Assembly: GCA_030847615.1 (NCBI GenBank)
Contig: JAUMIR010000001.1
Coordinates: forward strand, 289,504,187-289,568,186
Length of the DNA: 64,000 nt
Reading direction: 5' to 3'
Source of the DNA: Gambelia wislizenii
Taxonomy: Eukaryota > Chordata > Lepidosauria > Squamata > Crotaphytidae
Position 1 is the first letter of the stretch. Every line of letters starts with the position of its first letter. Below are positions 1 to 10,978 of the stretch, piece by piece. The notes beneath the pieces were generated by a model that ran no database searches, had not been told where the DNA came from, and worked only from the letters and a program-made list of their open reading frames with translations. The translations under genes were made by a program, and so were the position numbers.

Positions 1-19
1 TAGCACTTCCGGCCACTTC

Positions 20-345
20 AGTGCCAGCAAACCCACTCCCCATGTACATCCAACTAATCAGCTTTCCACTTCTGCTCTTATCTGGGAATGTACTGCGATG
101 TGAATCAGTTGTCCAAATGGGCAATAATGCATATTTCTGCGTATTTTTTAAAAAAAACCTTGGGGAAAAGTCACAAAGGCTTTTTTCCTCAGTTTTTGGA
201 GTTTTTGGCCCCCCTCCTTCTGAATACGGCGAATCACCATGGGATCTTGTTGGGACAAAAAGTATTCTCCTCAAATTCTATGAGGAGTATTTTCACCATC
301 TAGACAATACCAAAATCTTTTTGACCAGAGTATCAAACCTTGACT
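20..345 (+). repeat. Unclassified interspersed repeat, copy 1
   Basis: The stretch from about 165 to 345 shares the order and wording of its blocks with 34120-34600: a 'cccctccttctgaatac' block, a 'gatc(c/t)' block, then 'aattcta' and 'ggagtatttt(c/a)accat(c/t)tagacaa'. The copy here is continuous at 'aaattcta|tgaggagtatttt', while the copy near 34240 is interrupted there by 270 bp. The family is not recognised. The 127-codon reading frame across it is not conserved in the other copy and is not taken as a gene. Confidence 0.6.
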
Positions 346-369
346 GGAATAATGTCTTTCTCTGCAATA

Positions 370-478
370 CTAGTCTGGATGGCCATGTGTTAGGAGCGCT
401 TTGATTGGGTATTCCTGCATGGCAGGGGGTTGGACTGGATGGCCCTTGTGGTCTCTTCCAACTCTATGATTCTATGAT
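370..478 (+). repeat. CR1 LINE 3' end, 5'-truncated
   Basis: The sequence reads 'ggatggccat', 'gctttgatt', 'cctgcatggcagggggttgg', 'actggatggcccttgtggtc' and 'tcttccaactctatgattctatg'. These blocks match the 3' UTR and the octamer tail of the near-complete CR1 at 25080-29366. CR1 copies are usually truncated at the 5' end like this. Confidence 0.85.
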
Positions 479-792
479 TTACGGATTCACAGTAGGTGCA
501 TATGCACCCTTTTAATTAGATTCAAGATAGCATAGTGATCCAGAAGAAAATACGGATGACAAATCTGTAGGGTATAAACAGTGTGTCATGTACAGTACAT
601 ATAATTTTAGTTGTGGACCTGACATTAGGATACTGTACAATTAATGTTAGTTTTTTGCAGCTTATCAAAGAAACAGTTTTATATATAAAGTGGGCTCCTT
701 GTAAATCTTTTAATATAAGATAATGGTAGATCATAATGATTTTTTTGTAGCAGTAGCAGAATATGGATGACATCTAATGTGATTTCTTCTAG

Positions 793-947
793 AGGAAATG
801 CTTGCTGTAAAATATGCACTATGGTGGTCTCCAAATGCAAAAAATGTGGCATATTTACAATTTAATGATACTGAAATACCAGTGATTGAATATTCATATT
901 ATGGCGATGATCAATATCCTAGAAAAATAACTATTCCATATCCAAAG
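793..947 (+). CDS. FAP: FAP exon, residues 203(part)-254: double-Glu motif and EEMLA-KYALWWSP block
   Basis: The acceptor is ttcttctag before 793 and the donor is AAAG|gtatgt after 947. The exon starts with the last two bases of a Glu codon (203), then Glu204. In the family, this Glu pair anchors the substrate amino terminus. It goes on through KYALWWSP to FNDTEIPVIEYSYYGD and ends IPYPK. The N-glycosylation site N227 (NDT) is present. Identity to the FAP propeller is very high. It enters at phase 2 and leaves at phase 0. Confidence 0.95.
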
Positions 948-1176
948 GTATGTTTGTTTTTATTTGTTTGTTTGGCATGGCCTGTTTAATATGATTTTAT
1001 GACATTTTACCAAAACAATCATTGGATTTCTTGGACTTAATCACAAATGTTGATGTTTAGGATTAAATTAAAAACTGGTTTAAGCACTGCATACTTTGAA
1101 AATGACGTGATGAAGGACATGAGCCAATCCTTTCATTTATATACGTTGGGGGATGTTCTCAGTTATCCCCTTGGGG

Positions 1177-1440
1177 CAGGGGTGGGTAAAGTGCAGTCCA
1201 TGGGCAACATGTAACTCCACAGAGGCCCCATGGGATCAAAAAGAATGTTTGCACAGAATGTCTCCAAATGAACTCTAGGGGCTGTGGAGGGCATTTTTAC
1301 CACATTTGGAAGCCCCCAAGGGTAAAAATAAAAGTGCAATTTAAAACAAAATTGCTCCAAAATGCCCCCAAATGTCCTCTAGAGGGTGTATGGGGCATTC
1401 CCAACGCATTTGGAGAGGGGGAATTGGCTATTTGGGGCCT
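1177..1440 (+). repeat. hAT-type DNA transposon fragment
   Basis: It starts CAGGGGTGGGTAAAGTGCAG, close to the left end of the hAT-like element at 47850 (CAGAGGTGGGCAAAGTGCGG). No matching right end or 8-bp target duplication was found, so this is a fragment whose right border is only a guess. Confidence 0.55.
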
Positions 1441-1445
1441 TATTG

Positions 1446-1641
1446 CACTACACTGTTACAGCACTATTATTCCACTTTTTCTATGGCTGCCTCCTGTGGA
1501 ATCTTGCGATTTGCCGTTTAGGGAGGGGCATTTAGCAGTCTCAGCCAAAGAGCTCTTAGGCTTCACCAAATTACAGACCCCAGAATTCCACAGGAGGCAG
1601 CCATAGCAGTTAACGTGAAACAATAGCACTATAACATTGTA
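1446..1641. mobile_element. Palindromic MITE (family P), copy 1
   Basis: The left arm, 'actgttacagcactattatt' through 'ctatggctgcctcctgtgga', is the inverted complement of the right arm 'tccacaggaggcagccatag' through 'aatagcactataacattgt'. It is about 196 bp with no coding capacity. The same family recurs at 32879-33075 and 56284-56605. It is probably a hAT or mariner-like non-autonomous element; the superfamily was not determined. Confidence 0.75.
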
Positions 1642-2128
1642 AGTACGATTAGTCCCAGGAGAGGTCTTTTTTGAAACAGGAAGTGTTTTTCTAAAAAAAA
1701 AAGCAATGCCCTCCATTTCACCTTCTAAAGATTGTTTGGGGACATCTTGGGCATACAACTTCAGTCTCTCCTAGCTTGTGTGTTCTTTGTCATTAATAAC
1801 ATGTGCTGTCTTAAGCCCACTCTGATGTTGCTTACCCACATGTATCTTGGTTTTCACATGTGAAATGTTGGGCGGTATGAAAACATGGTGAAGAAATGAC
1901 CTGTGACATTACAGCACTTAACTGCAGCTCTTCTGGTTTGTCAAAGGCAATCTAGAAAAGCAGTAAGAAGCATGCTACAAAAAAGCAGTTTGACCAAATA
2001 TGCCTGAAACAGATGAGGATTACTCCTGTCCTCCTAAGTAAAACAAGTGATTTTAATCTTTTTATTAAATCTGAATGAAAACCTATAGAGATCAATCTGA
2101 ATAACATACTGATACTTTTCCTTCAAAG

Positions 2129-2232
2129 GCTGGGGCGAAAAATCCTACAGTTAGAGTGTTTGTTGTAGACACTACTAACCCTGAACATTTTGGTCCCAAG
2201 GAGATATTTGCTCCAGCTGCAATAGCATCAAG
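2129..2232 (+). CDS. FAP: FAP exon, residues 255-289(part)
   Basis: The acceptor is ccttcaaag and the donor TCAAG|gtaata. It encodes AGAKNPTVRVFVVDTT, then GPKEIFAPAAIAS, matching human AGAKNPVVRIFIIDTT...AMIASS. It enters at phase 0 and leaves with two bases (AG) of the Ser289 codon completed at 3205. This is propeller strand sequence with no catalytic residue. Confidence 0.94.
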
Positions 2233-3204
2233 GTAATATCAGATTCATCTTTTCTCTTCCATCTTTTTCTTCTTTTGCAAGTAGCAAAATATTACTTCTA
2301 AATCATTGGACCTGGGATCCCCGCCCCGCCACCCTTTGTAAAGTTGTTGTTTTGTTTGCAGTGGTTCTAATATGCTGCAGGGATCTGGAACTAGCACTGA
2401 GAGTGATACCCCAACTGCCAACTGTGATCAGCATATTAACAGTGTATAATCTAAGTTGGGAATGGCTTCACCAAGCTTTTTAAACCTGGTAGATCCTCTG
2501 TCACCTGAGGAATCCCCCCCCCCATTTGGATGGTCAGTTTCTGTTTGGACAAAAGTTCTATTGTTTTTATGTGCTTTCAAGTCATCTCCAGCTTATGGTG
2601 ACCCTATTATAAGGTTTTGTGAGATTTGCCATTGCCTTTAGGTCTAAAAAAGGTGAAGTGGCTGGAAAGGCTGGAATGTCCTCAAATGCAGCAAAATGGC
2701 TGATAGTGCCTCTTGAAGGCTTGGGAGCAGTCTTTGGTATTTACAGGAGGGCTTTGAGGCTTTTAGTCATTTCAGAGCAGTAAAAGAATTTGGACTACAA
2801 ATTTTGGGAATTGGAGTTCTTGAGGGCCACACAGATGGCCCTAGGAATGACATGTGACCCTTCGGCTACACTTTCCCCATCCCTATGATACATCAACTCT
2901 GGGGAAAGCTAAAGCCTCCACCACTTCACCTCCATCATGCACTCAAAACGCCCCCTTCTGGACTTGGTCCCTATAGAGTTTTCTGCCAGCATAGCAGAAT
3001 CTACCTCCTCCATTCCCCCACCACTATAACTCACCTCAGACAAGTTATAGTTGTGTCCACAGCTTTTCTGTAAGGTTTAATCATGCTGGCTGGGGATTTC
3101 TGGGAAATGTAGGCCAAAAAGGTAATGTTAGTATCACAAGTATCGCATGTTGGCTCCCTCTGCTTTTATTTCAATAGCCCTTTTCTCTACCCTCTTCTTT
3201 TCAG
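2233..3204 (+). other. FAP intron
   Basis: It contains a minus-strand 3' end of a Sauria-type SINE at 2566-2645 (complement of the AAGTCA/CTTGAAGGCACA tail). At 2788-2830 and 3090-3118 there are scraps resembling the 'ggactacaactcccagaatcc' palindromic repeat found at 43778. Nothing else is recognised. Confidence 0.55.
2566..2645 (-). repeat. Sauria-type tRNA SINE, 3' end only
   Basis: 'tgtgctttcaagtcatctcc', 'agcttatggtgaccctatta' and 'ggttttgtgagatttgccat' are the reverse complement of the tail seen complete at 40930-41048 ('gggtctccataagtcagaaa', 'caacttgaaggcacacaaca'). The SINE head is absent. Confidence 0.7.
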
Positions 3205-3340
3205 TGACTACTATGTCACTTGGATTACATGGGTAACAGATAACCGAATCTGTGTGCAGTGGCTGAAAAGGGTTCAGAACTTCTCCGTCTCAGCAATCTG
3301 TGACTACAGTGATCACTCGAGATCCTGGAACTGCCCAGAG
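3205..3340 (+). CDS. FAP: FAP exon, residues 289(part)-334
   Basis: The acceptor is cttttcag and the donor CCAGAG|gtacca. It encodes SDYYVTWITWVTDNRICVQW, then LKRVQNFSVSAICDY and WNCPE. Cys321 and Cys332 (a disulfide in the family) and N314 of NFS (a glycosylation site in human) are present. It enters at phase 1 and leaves at phase 0. Confidence 0.95.
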
Positions 3341-5497
3341 GTACCATTGTTTAAAATAAGAGTTTCAGAAAGAGCTTCTGGTAACTACTATTGAGCATCC
3401 GCAATAATTATTTGTATACCAAAGGGAGGGGAGAGTCTACTTGAGAGTGCAGAGCTGATCACAGAAATGTATTTACTCATCAGTTACACATATATCCCAC
3501 CTTTCTTCTAGTGAGCTCAAGTTGGCCTACATGGCTCTTATATCCTGCCCTGAATTGGCAGGAACACACTTACAGCTGCTTCTAGAATGTTCCTGTTTCT
3601 CTCTCCTCATCTCACTTTCCCCCTTTCTCCTCAGCATACTTCAGTTCAAAGTGCAAAAGTAGTTTATACTGAATTAACTCAGCATGGGTTAGAAAATAGG
3701 TGGAGGCCAAATCTTGCCCTTCCCAGTCATCTCAGGGAAAATCAAACTGCTGCATCCTCTCCTAGCTTGCATGTTCTTCCTCATTAATAACATTTGCCAT
3801 ATTGCCCACATTCTGATGTTACTTGACCACTTGTGTCCTAGTTTTTATCTGTGAAATGTTGGAGGGTATGGGCGCTGCTCCTTGCCACCATATTCTTACA
3901 AAAATCCTATGAGTAAATTAAAGTAGGTCATGCTGAGAGAGTGTGGTAGCCTCAAGGTCAGCCAATATGTTACCTACCTCAATAAGGAGTAAAACTTGGA
4001 TCTCCCAGGTCTCAATCTACTGAGCCTTTCTAGCATCCACAAACAGCAGTGGTGGTGAAGTAATTTTCACCATTTCTACCCATCAAGGCTTACCCCCATG
4101 TGCTTTGGAGAGTTGGGGTTCCCTTCAAAACAGTATGAGCAATAATTGTGAGTTGTAGAGTTGCCTGACAAAAATGCTTTTTCTTGTTTCTATGAGCACT
4201 GGTCTCTGCTGGGTTAAACAGCCCCCCTCCCTGTCCAGCAACTTTTTTGTTTGCAGTATATAGCTTGCAAGGACATTGGTGTAATTCTGGAACAACAAAA
4301 ACACCAGATTCATAACCCCAGCCCCACCCTGGTTTACAACCTGCCAGGAAGGCTGCTGCCTCCTAATTCTTTGCCAACTTGTAAGAAAGAAAATATTGAG
4401 GTTTCAAACATTTCTTACAATTCGTGGTGAGACTGTTCCAGTGTTCAAACATTTATTTAAGGAAATTTTCTCCAGGTGTTTAGAGATATGAAAGAAGGGA
4501 GACTTGAAGCATTCATAATTCCTTCTTCTCTACTCCACATCTAAGAACTCTTCCTATTGGCAGCATATCAAAGAACCTGAAGAAAACCTGTTTGGCTGTA
4601 TTTCGAACACAGAGTGGGATTTTATGTTTCATTGTAGGAAACAGGGATGGAAGGAGAAATTTTCTGGCAAATTATCTGTTTCACACTTCCCCAGCCATTG
4701 TACAAACACCATTATACACTGATACTTACCCTTTTCCAAATGTCATGATGCAGTTTTGCAATTAAAAATACATGCATTAGTGAAAATAATGCATTGAATG
4801 CATATATGAGTGACAATAAGATATGAAAAATGCATCCTATGAGGAAGAAATTGATTGCAAAAATGTGTTTATTGGGAGAAGTACATAGAAAGGCATGTAT
4901 AAGAGAAATTAACAGAAAAATGCATACGAGTTTGTGTGATTTTTTTAAAAAAAATATGTTGCTAGCGGATATGGAAATAGGATGAAATAGAGAGTGGTAA
5001 AAATGGGAGATTGGCTGAAACCAAAATTAATAGATGTGAACACCCTGATTGGAAATACAGAAGGCAAGTACTTCACATTAAGAGTGAAGTATTTCAATGG
5101 ATTTGGAACTAGAGTGGTCAGCATCCTGGCAACATCAGATCCTAAGTCCTGTAAGAATTGCACTCCACAGCATTTCCTTGCCTAACGAGAGCCACTGTTG
5201 AAACCTCTGTCATGCTCAGTTTAGAAAGTGCTTTTATTATATCAGTCTTTGCACCAATAGGTAGTTAACAGGATTGTGAGCAGATGGGAGAACTCCATTA
5301 AGTCATATTTGCTCAGACGATCTCTAGAAGACTCTGTTTCCATCTCTTACTTTTTCTTTCCAATTAAAGTGGAAGTAATAATGCATATGTAACATGGATG
5401 ACTTCATATACTGGGAGACAATTTAAAAAATAGCATATAATGCTACATGATATGTTCTGGCAAACCCAGAGGTGTGTATTGAACTTGTGCTCATTAA

Positions 5498-6111
5498 GGA
5501 GATTTTCAGATGGGGCTTTTTCTGCGGGCAGGCATGGAACAGGGTCGAGAAAGGGCTGTCGTTCAGACGACTTAGACCCCTTCCATCCTGCTCTCATTCT
5601 GCCCCTGTCCTGCTTGTGGGATATTCTATTCATGAGGAAAAATCGTGAATAGAACACCCCTTCCATGCCTGTCATGGAATCAGGGATGTGGGAAACGGAG
5701 CCCCGTCCCTGTTCTGCGATGACAGGCACGGGGGAGGAGCTCTGTGGCAGGCACTTCCTGCCATGATTGGGACAGGCAGGTTAGTGCCACCCTTCCCCCC
5801 CCTGCCCGAGTTCCTTGTTTTATTATAAATTTATTTTTCCTTTTTTTTCCTGTCTTTGACAGCTGGGGGGGGTTACTTTGAATTTCCCTCCCGCTTGTTC
5901 TCTCATGAGAACAAGTGGGATATCCCCCGGCCAGTCATAAAAGCAGCCTTATGATGACTGCATTTACAGCCGGCTGGAAAGGAGGGAGAATGCCCATTCC
6001 TGGAGCAGAATGGAGGTGAGTGTTTGAACATTTATCTCCATTCCATTGCAGGAACGGGAGAGGAGGTGGCAGGGCAGCAACAGGGCATTTTGGCCCCATC
6101 TGAAAATCTCC
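5498..6111. mobile_element. Non-autonomous DNA transposon with perfect 19-bp TIRs
   Basis: GGAGATTTTCAGATGGGGC at 5498-5516 has its exact reverse complement GCCCCATCTGAAAATCTCC at 6093-6111. The flanking trinucleotide TAA occurs on both sides (5495-5497 and 6112-6114). A 3-bp TAA duplication fits PIF/Harbinger, but this is an inference. The 614-bp interior is GC-rich and palindromic, for example 'ttgttctctcatgagaacaa' near 5897, and encodes no transposase. A second element with the same kind of TIR lies at 16412-16719. Confidence 0.85.
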
Positions 6112-6522
6112 TAAGTTAGCAAATAGATCTCAGTGAATAAAAAATTAGATAAGGATTTCTGTGATCATTTTAGAAGGTCTCCAAGCCCACCAATATATTT
6201 GATCAACTTTTCAAATGTGAGCAGTTCAGTGGATATCTATTAGTTTGCATTTTTTCACTAGAATTTAGCTTTAACTTTACAAGTTTAATCTTATCAGAGC
6301 CAGCACTCTTAGCAGAATGGAAGATGTCTTACAGAGCAATACATCAGAGGAAACGTATCAAAGGAATATGTTTAATGTCATTTCCCTCTTATCATCCTTG
6401 TCACCCAGCTGTAACATAAATCATTGTATTGATTCTTATGGGCTTGGGAGGATTCCTGTGTAAGGAATCCATATGTTTTTATCTGGAAACTGTGCTTGTT
6501 CCAAGTAGGATGAGCAAAGGCA

Positions 6523-6548
6523 TCCTCCTCCTCCTCCTCCTCCTCCTC
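6523..6548. repeat. (TCC)n microsatellite
   Basis: About nine tandem CTC/TCC triplets between 'ggcat' and 'accctacc'. Confidence 0.85.
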
Positions 6549-8310
6549 ACCCTACCACCCACTCCCAGTCCTATAGCTGATGTTTTTCATAACTCATAAA
6601 CTGCCCCATAAAATTCTGTGAAGGGGACCTTGGCACTGTTGCCATTTGTCTATACACTCACACACCCCATCAGAAGGCAGCCCCTTTTTTCTTCCTTCAG
6701 CTCTCTTCTGTCCAGACAAAGAGCATGGTAGGTGGACTTACTGCCAGAGGGTGGTGTGTGGCAGCCCTCCAAGAGTTGCTGGGTGCTGGGCTTGTAAGTG
6801 GACACTGACGCAGAAGGCAGTGACACTCCTCCAACAACAAAGCGTAATGGCCAGCAATATTGCACAGTGACATTGTTGTGGGACACTGTGGAGAGCTGCA
6901 GTGGTGGCCAAGCAGCAAGCATTGGAGGGCTGGAATATAGAACCGAGCAGTGCTGTGTTAGCAGCAGCAGTGGGCCTTGCGTTGCAACCTGAGGATACTG
7001 CCTCCTGATGCCCACCTTGACTGTATTTTATTTGCCTTTATAAGATACTAAGCCAAATGAATGCACCCAACCAGCAGACATGATCTTGGGGAACTTCCTG
7101 ATCACTTGACATTTCCAGTCAAACTATTGAGAGTATCAGACATTCAGCACATTCAGTACTTAGCCCAAGGGGGAGGCATAATAACACTGGGTGTTGATGA
7201 GATGCAACGTTATGGATCTTAAACATGCAAAATGCTTTGTTTAGAGAAGAAATTTGCTGAAAACATTTCACGGGGCTCCAGACCATGAAGAAATGTTTCA
7301 TCAACATTACTTGAATAACTCTAAAAAGCAAATAAACATGTTATGTGTTTATAAATCAACGGAATACAACATTGCCAACTATTGCCAACTGATCATTTAC
7401 TTTCATTTAGCAACCAGAATGCTAAATATCCAAACTACATATTAATTTAAATGTTTTGGCAGCTAATTAAGAAGTTTTAAAGTAAATCCTAAACTGGTAT
7501 CCAAATTATGTGGCAGAATGTTAGAATATCAGTGTAATTTTCTTGTTTGGTAATAGCATACTTTCCTGGCTTTATAGAAAATGTTCCATTCAAACAGTGA
7601 AATGGGCCGAAACATTTTAGGATGATGGAGCCACTTTGAAAATGCTCTTGTGCATGATCAATGCAGGGGCTGCTGAAAATAGTGTGTTGTCAGAGGAATA
7701 ATGAATCCACATGTTTATTCCATATATAGAAGCCATCTGAATCTTACTTCATCACTGCAGATGAGATGCCATCTCATGGTGTAGTGGAGCCAGGGCTCAC
7801 AGGATCCAATGCTAGGATGTTTTGATTAGCAGGGATAATTACATTGTTTGCCATATCCTCGGCCTCCCCTGTTTCCCCTGAACGTAACTGCAGTCCTTAA
7901 TAGCCGGGGCAGAGTGTGTTTTTTGTGTCAGTTTTTCCCAGCAACAGTAAGTTGGTGGGAGCTACCCCTGTTGTAATGCACAGTATTTGGGGGTTGGTTG
8001 TCTGTGGATGAATAATTAAGACACATAGTTTTACATATGTCCTACTAAGGTGGAAGTGAAAATTTCTAGAACTAGGTGTTGACACTAATCAATGGACCCA
8101 TCAATATTTTTGGTTTCTCCTTGGAATATTTTTGGTTTCTATTCTGTTTTCCCAAGGCAGGAAAACTGTTGTCACCTAAGAAAATGTCTAAACTAACCCC
8201 TTGTTTTCAGTTTACATCTTTGATTAGGAAAAAAAGTTCTTTTTCCTGTGAAGGTGTCCTTTCACTTCGACCACACATCTTGATACTCTTGCCTTGTTTT
8301 AATTTTACAG

Positions 8311-8355
8311 AATCAGCAGCATATAGAGGAGAGCCACACAGGATGGGCTGGTGGA
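8311..8355 (+). CDS. FAP: FAP exon, residues 335-349 (45-nt mini-exon)
   Basis: The acceptor is ttttacag and the donor GGTGGA|gtatga. It encodes NQQHIEESHTGWAGG, matching human TQEHIEESRTGWAGG. Fifteen codons in phase 0 on both sides, so skipping would keep the frame. The two neighbouring introns are 5.0 and 2.9 kb. Confidence 0.94.
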
Positions 8356-8577
8356 GTATGATTCTTATTATCTTTAAACTTTTGATTACGTTGGATATCC
8401 TGCTTAGCTCTTAATTAATTTATAGCAATGACTTAGATAGTTAGTCCATACCTTTAAACAGATTTCATTCAAAAACAGTTTTTATTTACTAGTAACAAGC
8501 ACAGATGGTCTTCAACAAGTAAATTAAAATGATGTCTCTTTTAAGAAAAAAGCAGAAGCAACCAGAGGAGGGACATA

Positions 8578-8841
8578 CAGTTGGACCTCCATATCCTCAG
8601 AACCATATCTTCAGTTTCAGTTATCTGCGGGACACAAAACAGGGGACACATACCATAGAGCTGCACTGGAAAATGCCTAGAGAGGCATCATCTCTAGGCA
8701 TCTTCTAGGTCCTCCAGTGTAACTCTATAGTATTTGTTTACTGGAAGTCCTTTATTTTAATAGGATTTGCTGTTATCTGCAATTACTGGTATCCACGGTA
8801 AGTCTGGGAACCAAACCCCTGAAGTTACGGGGATCCAACTG
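8578..8841 (+). mobile_element. pogo/Tigger-like MITE (family T), copy 1
   Basis: It runs from CAGTTGGACCTCCATATCC to GTTACGGGGATCCAACTG and is flanked by TA on both sides (8576-8577, 8842-8843), the usual TcMariner target duplication. The interior shares 'aaatgcctagagaggcatc' and 'tgttatctgc' with the element at 60336-60597. No transposase remains. Confidence 0.85.
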
Positions 8842-8892
8842 TATTTACATTTTAGAACTGTGAACACAGAAATACTTAGGAAAATTGCAAAA

Positions 8893-9121
8893 CAGTTGTT
8901 CCTTCATATTCGCTGGGGTTTGGTTCCAGAACCCCCCATGAATTCAAAATCCGTGAATACTCAAGTCCTGTTATATGCAATCACATAGCAAAATGGTGTC
9001 CCTTATATAAGATGGCAAAATCAAGGTTTGCTTTTTGGATTATTATTTTTTAAAGAATATTTTCAAGCCATGAATACTTAAATCCATGGACACCAAATCC
9101 ATGGATATGGAGAGACAACTG
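8893..9121 (+). mobile_element. pogo/Tigger-like MITE (family U), forward copy
   Basis: It begins CAGTTGTTCCTTCATATTCG and ends GGATATGGAGAGACAACTG followed by TA. The left flank is AA rather than TA, so one TSD base has changed. The interior ('cttatataagatggcaaaat', 'caaggtttgctttttggatt') is repeated in reverse at 9333-9570. Confidence 0.85.
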
Positions 9122-9332
9122 TACATACTTATTTTCCTGTATGCTGTTTCGGACTGAAGTTTCTTGTTCTGACCATAAAGTACTTTGAAAGGATGAAAAT
9201 AATTTCCCAATCATTTGTTTATAGTATAACATAAATGTTTACATTGGTTTAAAAGTAATAAGGAACAAAGTCTATAGGAACTAATTATGTAGCACATCTA
9301 CTAGGATCAGTATGTATCTTCCAAGTGTTGTA

Positions 9333-9570
9333 CGGTTGTCCCTCCATATTCACGGATTTGGTATGCACGGATTTAAGCATTCATGGCTTGAAAATATTCT
9401 TTAAAAAATAATAATCCAAAAAGCAAACCTTGATTTTGCCATCTTATATAAGGGACACCATTTTGCTATGCCATTGCATATAATGGGACTTGAGTATTCA
9501 CGGATTTTGGTATCCACGGTGTGTGTGTGTGTCCTGGAACCAAACCCCAGTGAATATGAAGGGACAACTG
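9333..9570 (-). mobile_element. pogo/Tigger-like MITE (family U), reverse copy
   Basis: It begins CGGTTGTCCCTCCATATTCA and ends ATATGAAGGGACAACTG, with TA on both sides (9331-9332, 9571-9572). It is the reverse complement of the copy at 8893-9121 over nearly its whole length. A (GT)n run is inserted near 9520-9532. Confidence 0.87.
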
Positions 9571-9893
9571 TATTATACTTTTAAGTTAAATGTCTCTTTA
9601 TATCTGAAAGGACTGTGGCCACAGCTAGACTATAGTCATCTGTACTGTAGATAAAGGATCAAGGCACTTGATTTGGGAGGGGAACATATTTAGTTTGTTA
9701 GCTACCTACTTTTTAAATAAAAATATATAGTGTACATTTCTATGAGGTTGGAATAGTAGCACTAGGACAGCTGAACATTACAATATCAGACCTGTGCTTT
9801 TTTTTTCCTGATAAAAACTATAATGTCTCTCTTATCTGAAGATCCTCCAAAGGCTTCCTTCCACACCCTTCCCATTGGCCTGGTAATCATTCA

Positions 9894-9985
9894 TTGGTGG
9901 TCCCCCATTCAAGTAACTACCAGAGCTGACCCTGTTTAACTTCCAAAATCAAACAGGGTCTGGTGCCTTTAGGGCGTTTATGCCA
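9894..9985 (-). repeat. 5S-rRNA-derived sequence (SINE head or pseudogene)
   Basis: Read on the minus strand it follows vertebrate 5S rRNA from the GGCCATACC region through 'ctgatctcggaagctaagca', 'gggtc' and 'tacttggatgggagacc'. Here these appear as 'tgattttggaagttaaacag', 'ggtc' and 'tacttgaatgggggacc'. The many substitutions argue against a functional 5S gene. Squamates carry 5S-headed SINEs, which is the likelier origin; the SINE body was not delimited. Confidence 0.75.
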
Positions 9986-10067
9986 CTTTAGACCTTTTGG
10001 AAGATGGTAAAAAGCAAACAACCACCTTCTTTGCTTTGTAAAGCATCTAAGGCTATATGTTTATTTT

Positions 10068-10349
10068 AATGGTCTGCCCTGGCCTCACATCTAGAGGCAT
10101 GGAGACGCACTATCCACAATGCTGCAGCCTTATTTGAAAACTGACGCCGAACAAGTGTTGAAGAGAAACGACAACGCAGAAAGAATCAAACCCGGAAACA
10201 TCACCCAAGGAGACCTTCTGCTGTGCTTTCTGCAACCGGACTTGTTTATCTTGGATTGGCCTTTTTAGTCATCAGCACGCTTGCAGAAAGTGCGGGATGA
10301 GTCCTTCCTGAATCTTTGTTTGTGAAGAAAAGCCAGAGAGAGAGATACT
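10068..10349 (+). repeat. LINE 3' end with (GA)n tail, copy 1
   Basis: It matches the minus-strand copy at 23270-23830 block by block: 'cacaatgctgcagccttatt', 'acatcacccaaggagacctt', 'ggcctttttagtcatcagca' and 'gatgagtccttcctgaatct'. It ends in GCCAGAGAGAGAGA. The frame encodes the C-terminal end of a reverse-transcriptase ORF (like AWRHSIHNAAALFEN), with a stop and changes. Confidence 0.8.
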
Positions 10350-10978
10350 CCTTTAAAACAGAAGGCATTTCTGTGTCACTATTTGTAGCTAGGTTGCATG
10401 ATTTCATTGATACAGTTTATCTTTTCAGTTTTGTGTTTAATTGTCTTGGTTTTAATACAGTATTGTAAATTAGGGGTTAGCTACTGTGGCCATCCATACG
10501 TTTTTGGCTGCCCTGGCCAGCACAGTCAATGGTGAGGAAGAATAGGATCTGCTCAGGCTGAACTGGACCCACAGTATATAATAGGGAAAAATTTAAACAC
10601 TGCCCAAGCTATTTTTAACCTAAAATTTCCTTCCTCCCACTCCCCCCGCAAAGGCGTTAAATGAAGAAAAAGGTACCAATTATGCCAATTGAGTTTTGTC
10701 TGTTTTTTTAAAAAAAGAACTTGAGGGCAGTAAAAATTTAGAGGAGGGGGGGTATAAGCCCAACAGGGAGGCTCAAACCTTTCTTACATGCACCAGGTGG
10801 GCCCAGAATGATTGTACCTTCACATGCTTACAAGTTAAAAAGACTGACAACTCCATGCAATGCACTGAATGTAAAAAGGAGTTTAATCCCTAGTCTCTGA
10901 GGGCCTCATGCTTCTAGTTTACTCAGAAAAAGAAACTGTGCATTGTTTTTAAAACATGACATGCTGAATCTGAATAAG

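Larger units (their letters stand above)
1..792. other. Intron of FAP (5' part) with repeats, no exon seen
   Basis: The FAP exon preceding the one at 793 (ending in the WVYE motif in human) is not found here, so this is intron. Positions 20-345 are a copy of an unclassified interspersed repeat that recurs at about 33960-34600. Positions 370-478 are a CR1 3' end. The remainder, 480-792, shows nothing recognisable except the polypyrimidine tract and acceptor TTCTTCTAG before 793. Confidence 0.7.
948..2128 (+). other. FAP intron with two MITE-like repeats
   Basis: A canonical gtatgt...ccttcaaag intron. It carries a hAT-like fragment (1177-1440) and a palindromic MITE (1446-1641). Nothing is recognised in 1642-2128. 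Confidence 0.8.
3341..8310 (+). other. FAP intron, 4.97 kb
   Basis: A canonical gtacca...ttttacag intron. It contains a reverse L2-like tail near 3488-3550, a 613-bp TIR element (5498-6111) and a (TCC)n run at 6523-6548. I recognise nothing in 3560-5497 or 6550-8310. Small ORFs there have no family features. Confidence 0.7.

Noticed and set aside
21..404. 127-codon plus-strand ORF with hydrophobic start
   Set aside because: Lies in a repeat whose second copy (33960-34600) does not preserve the frame, and it ends inside a CR1 tail.
9894..9985. Functional 5S rRNA gene
   Set aside because: Too many substitutions in conserved 5S positions and no terminator T-run in the right place.
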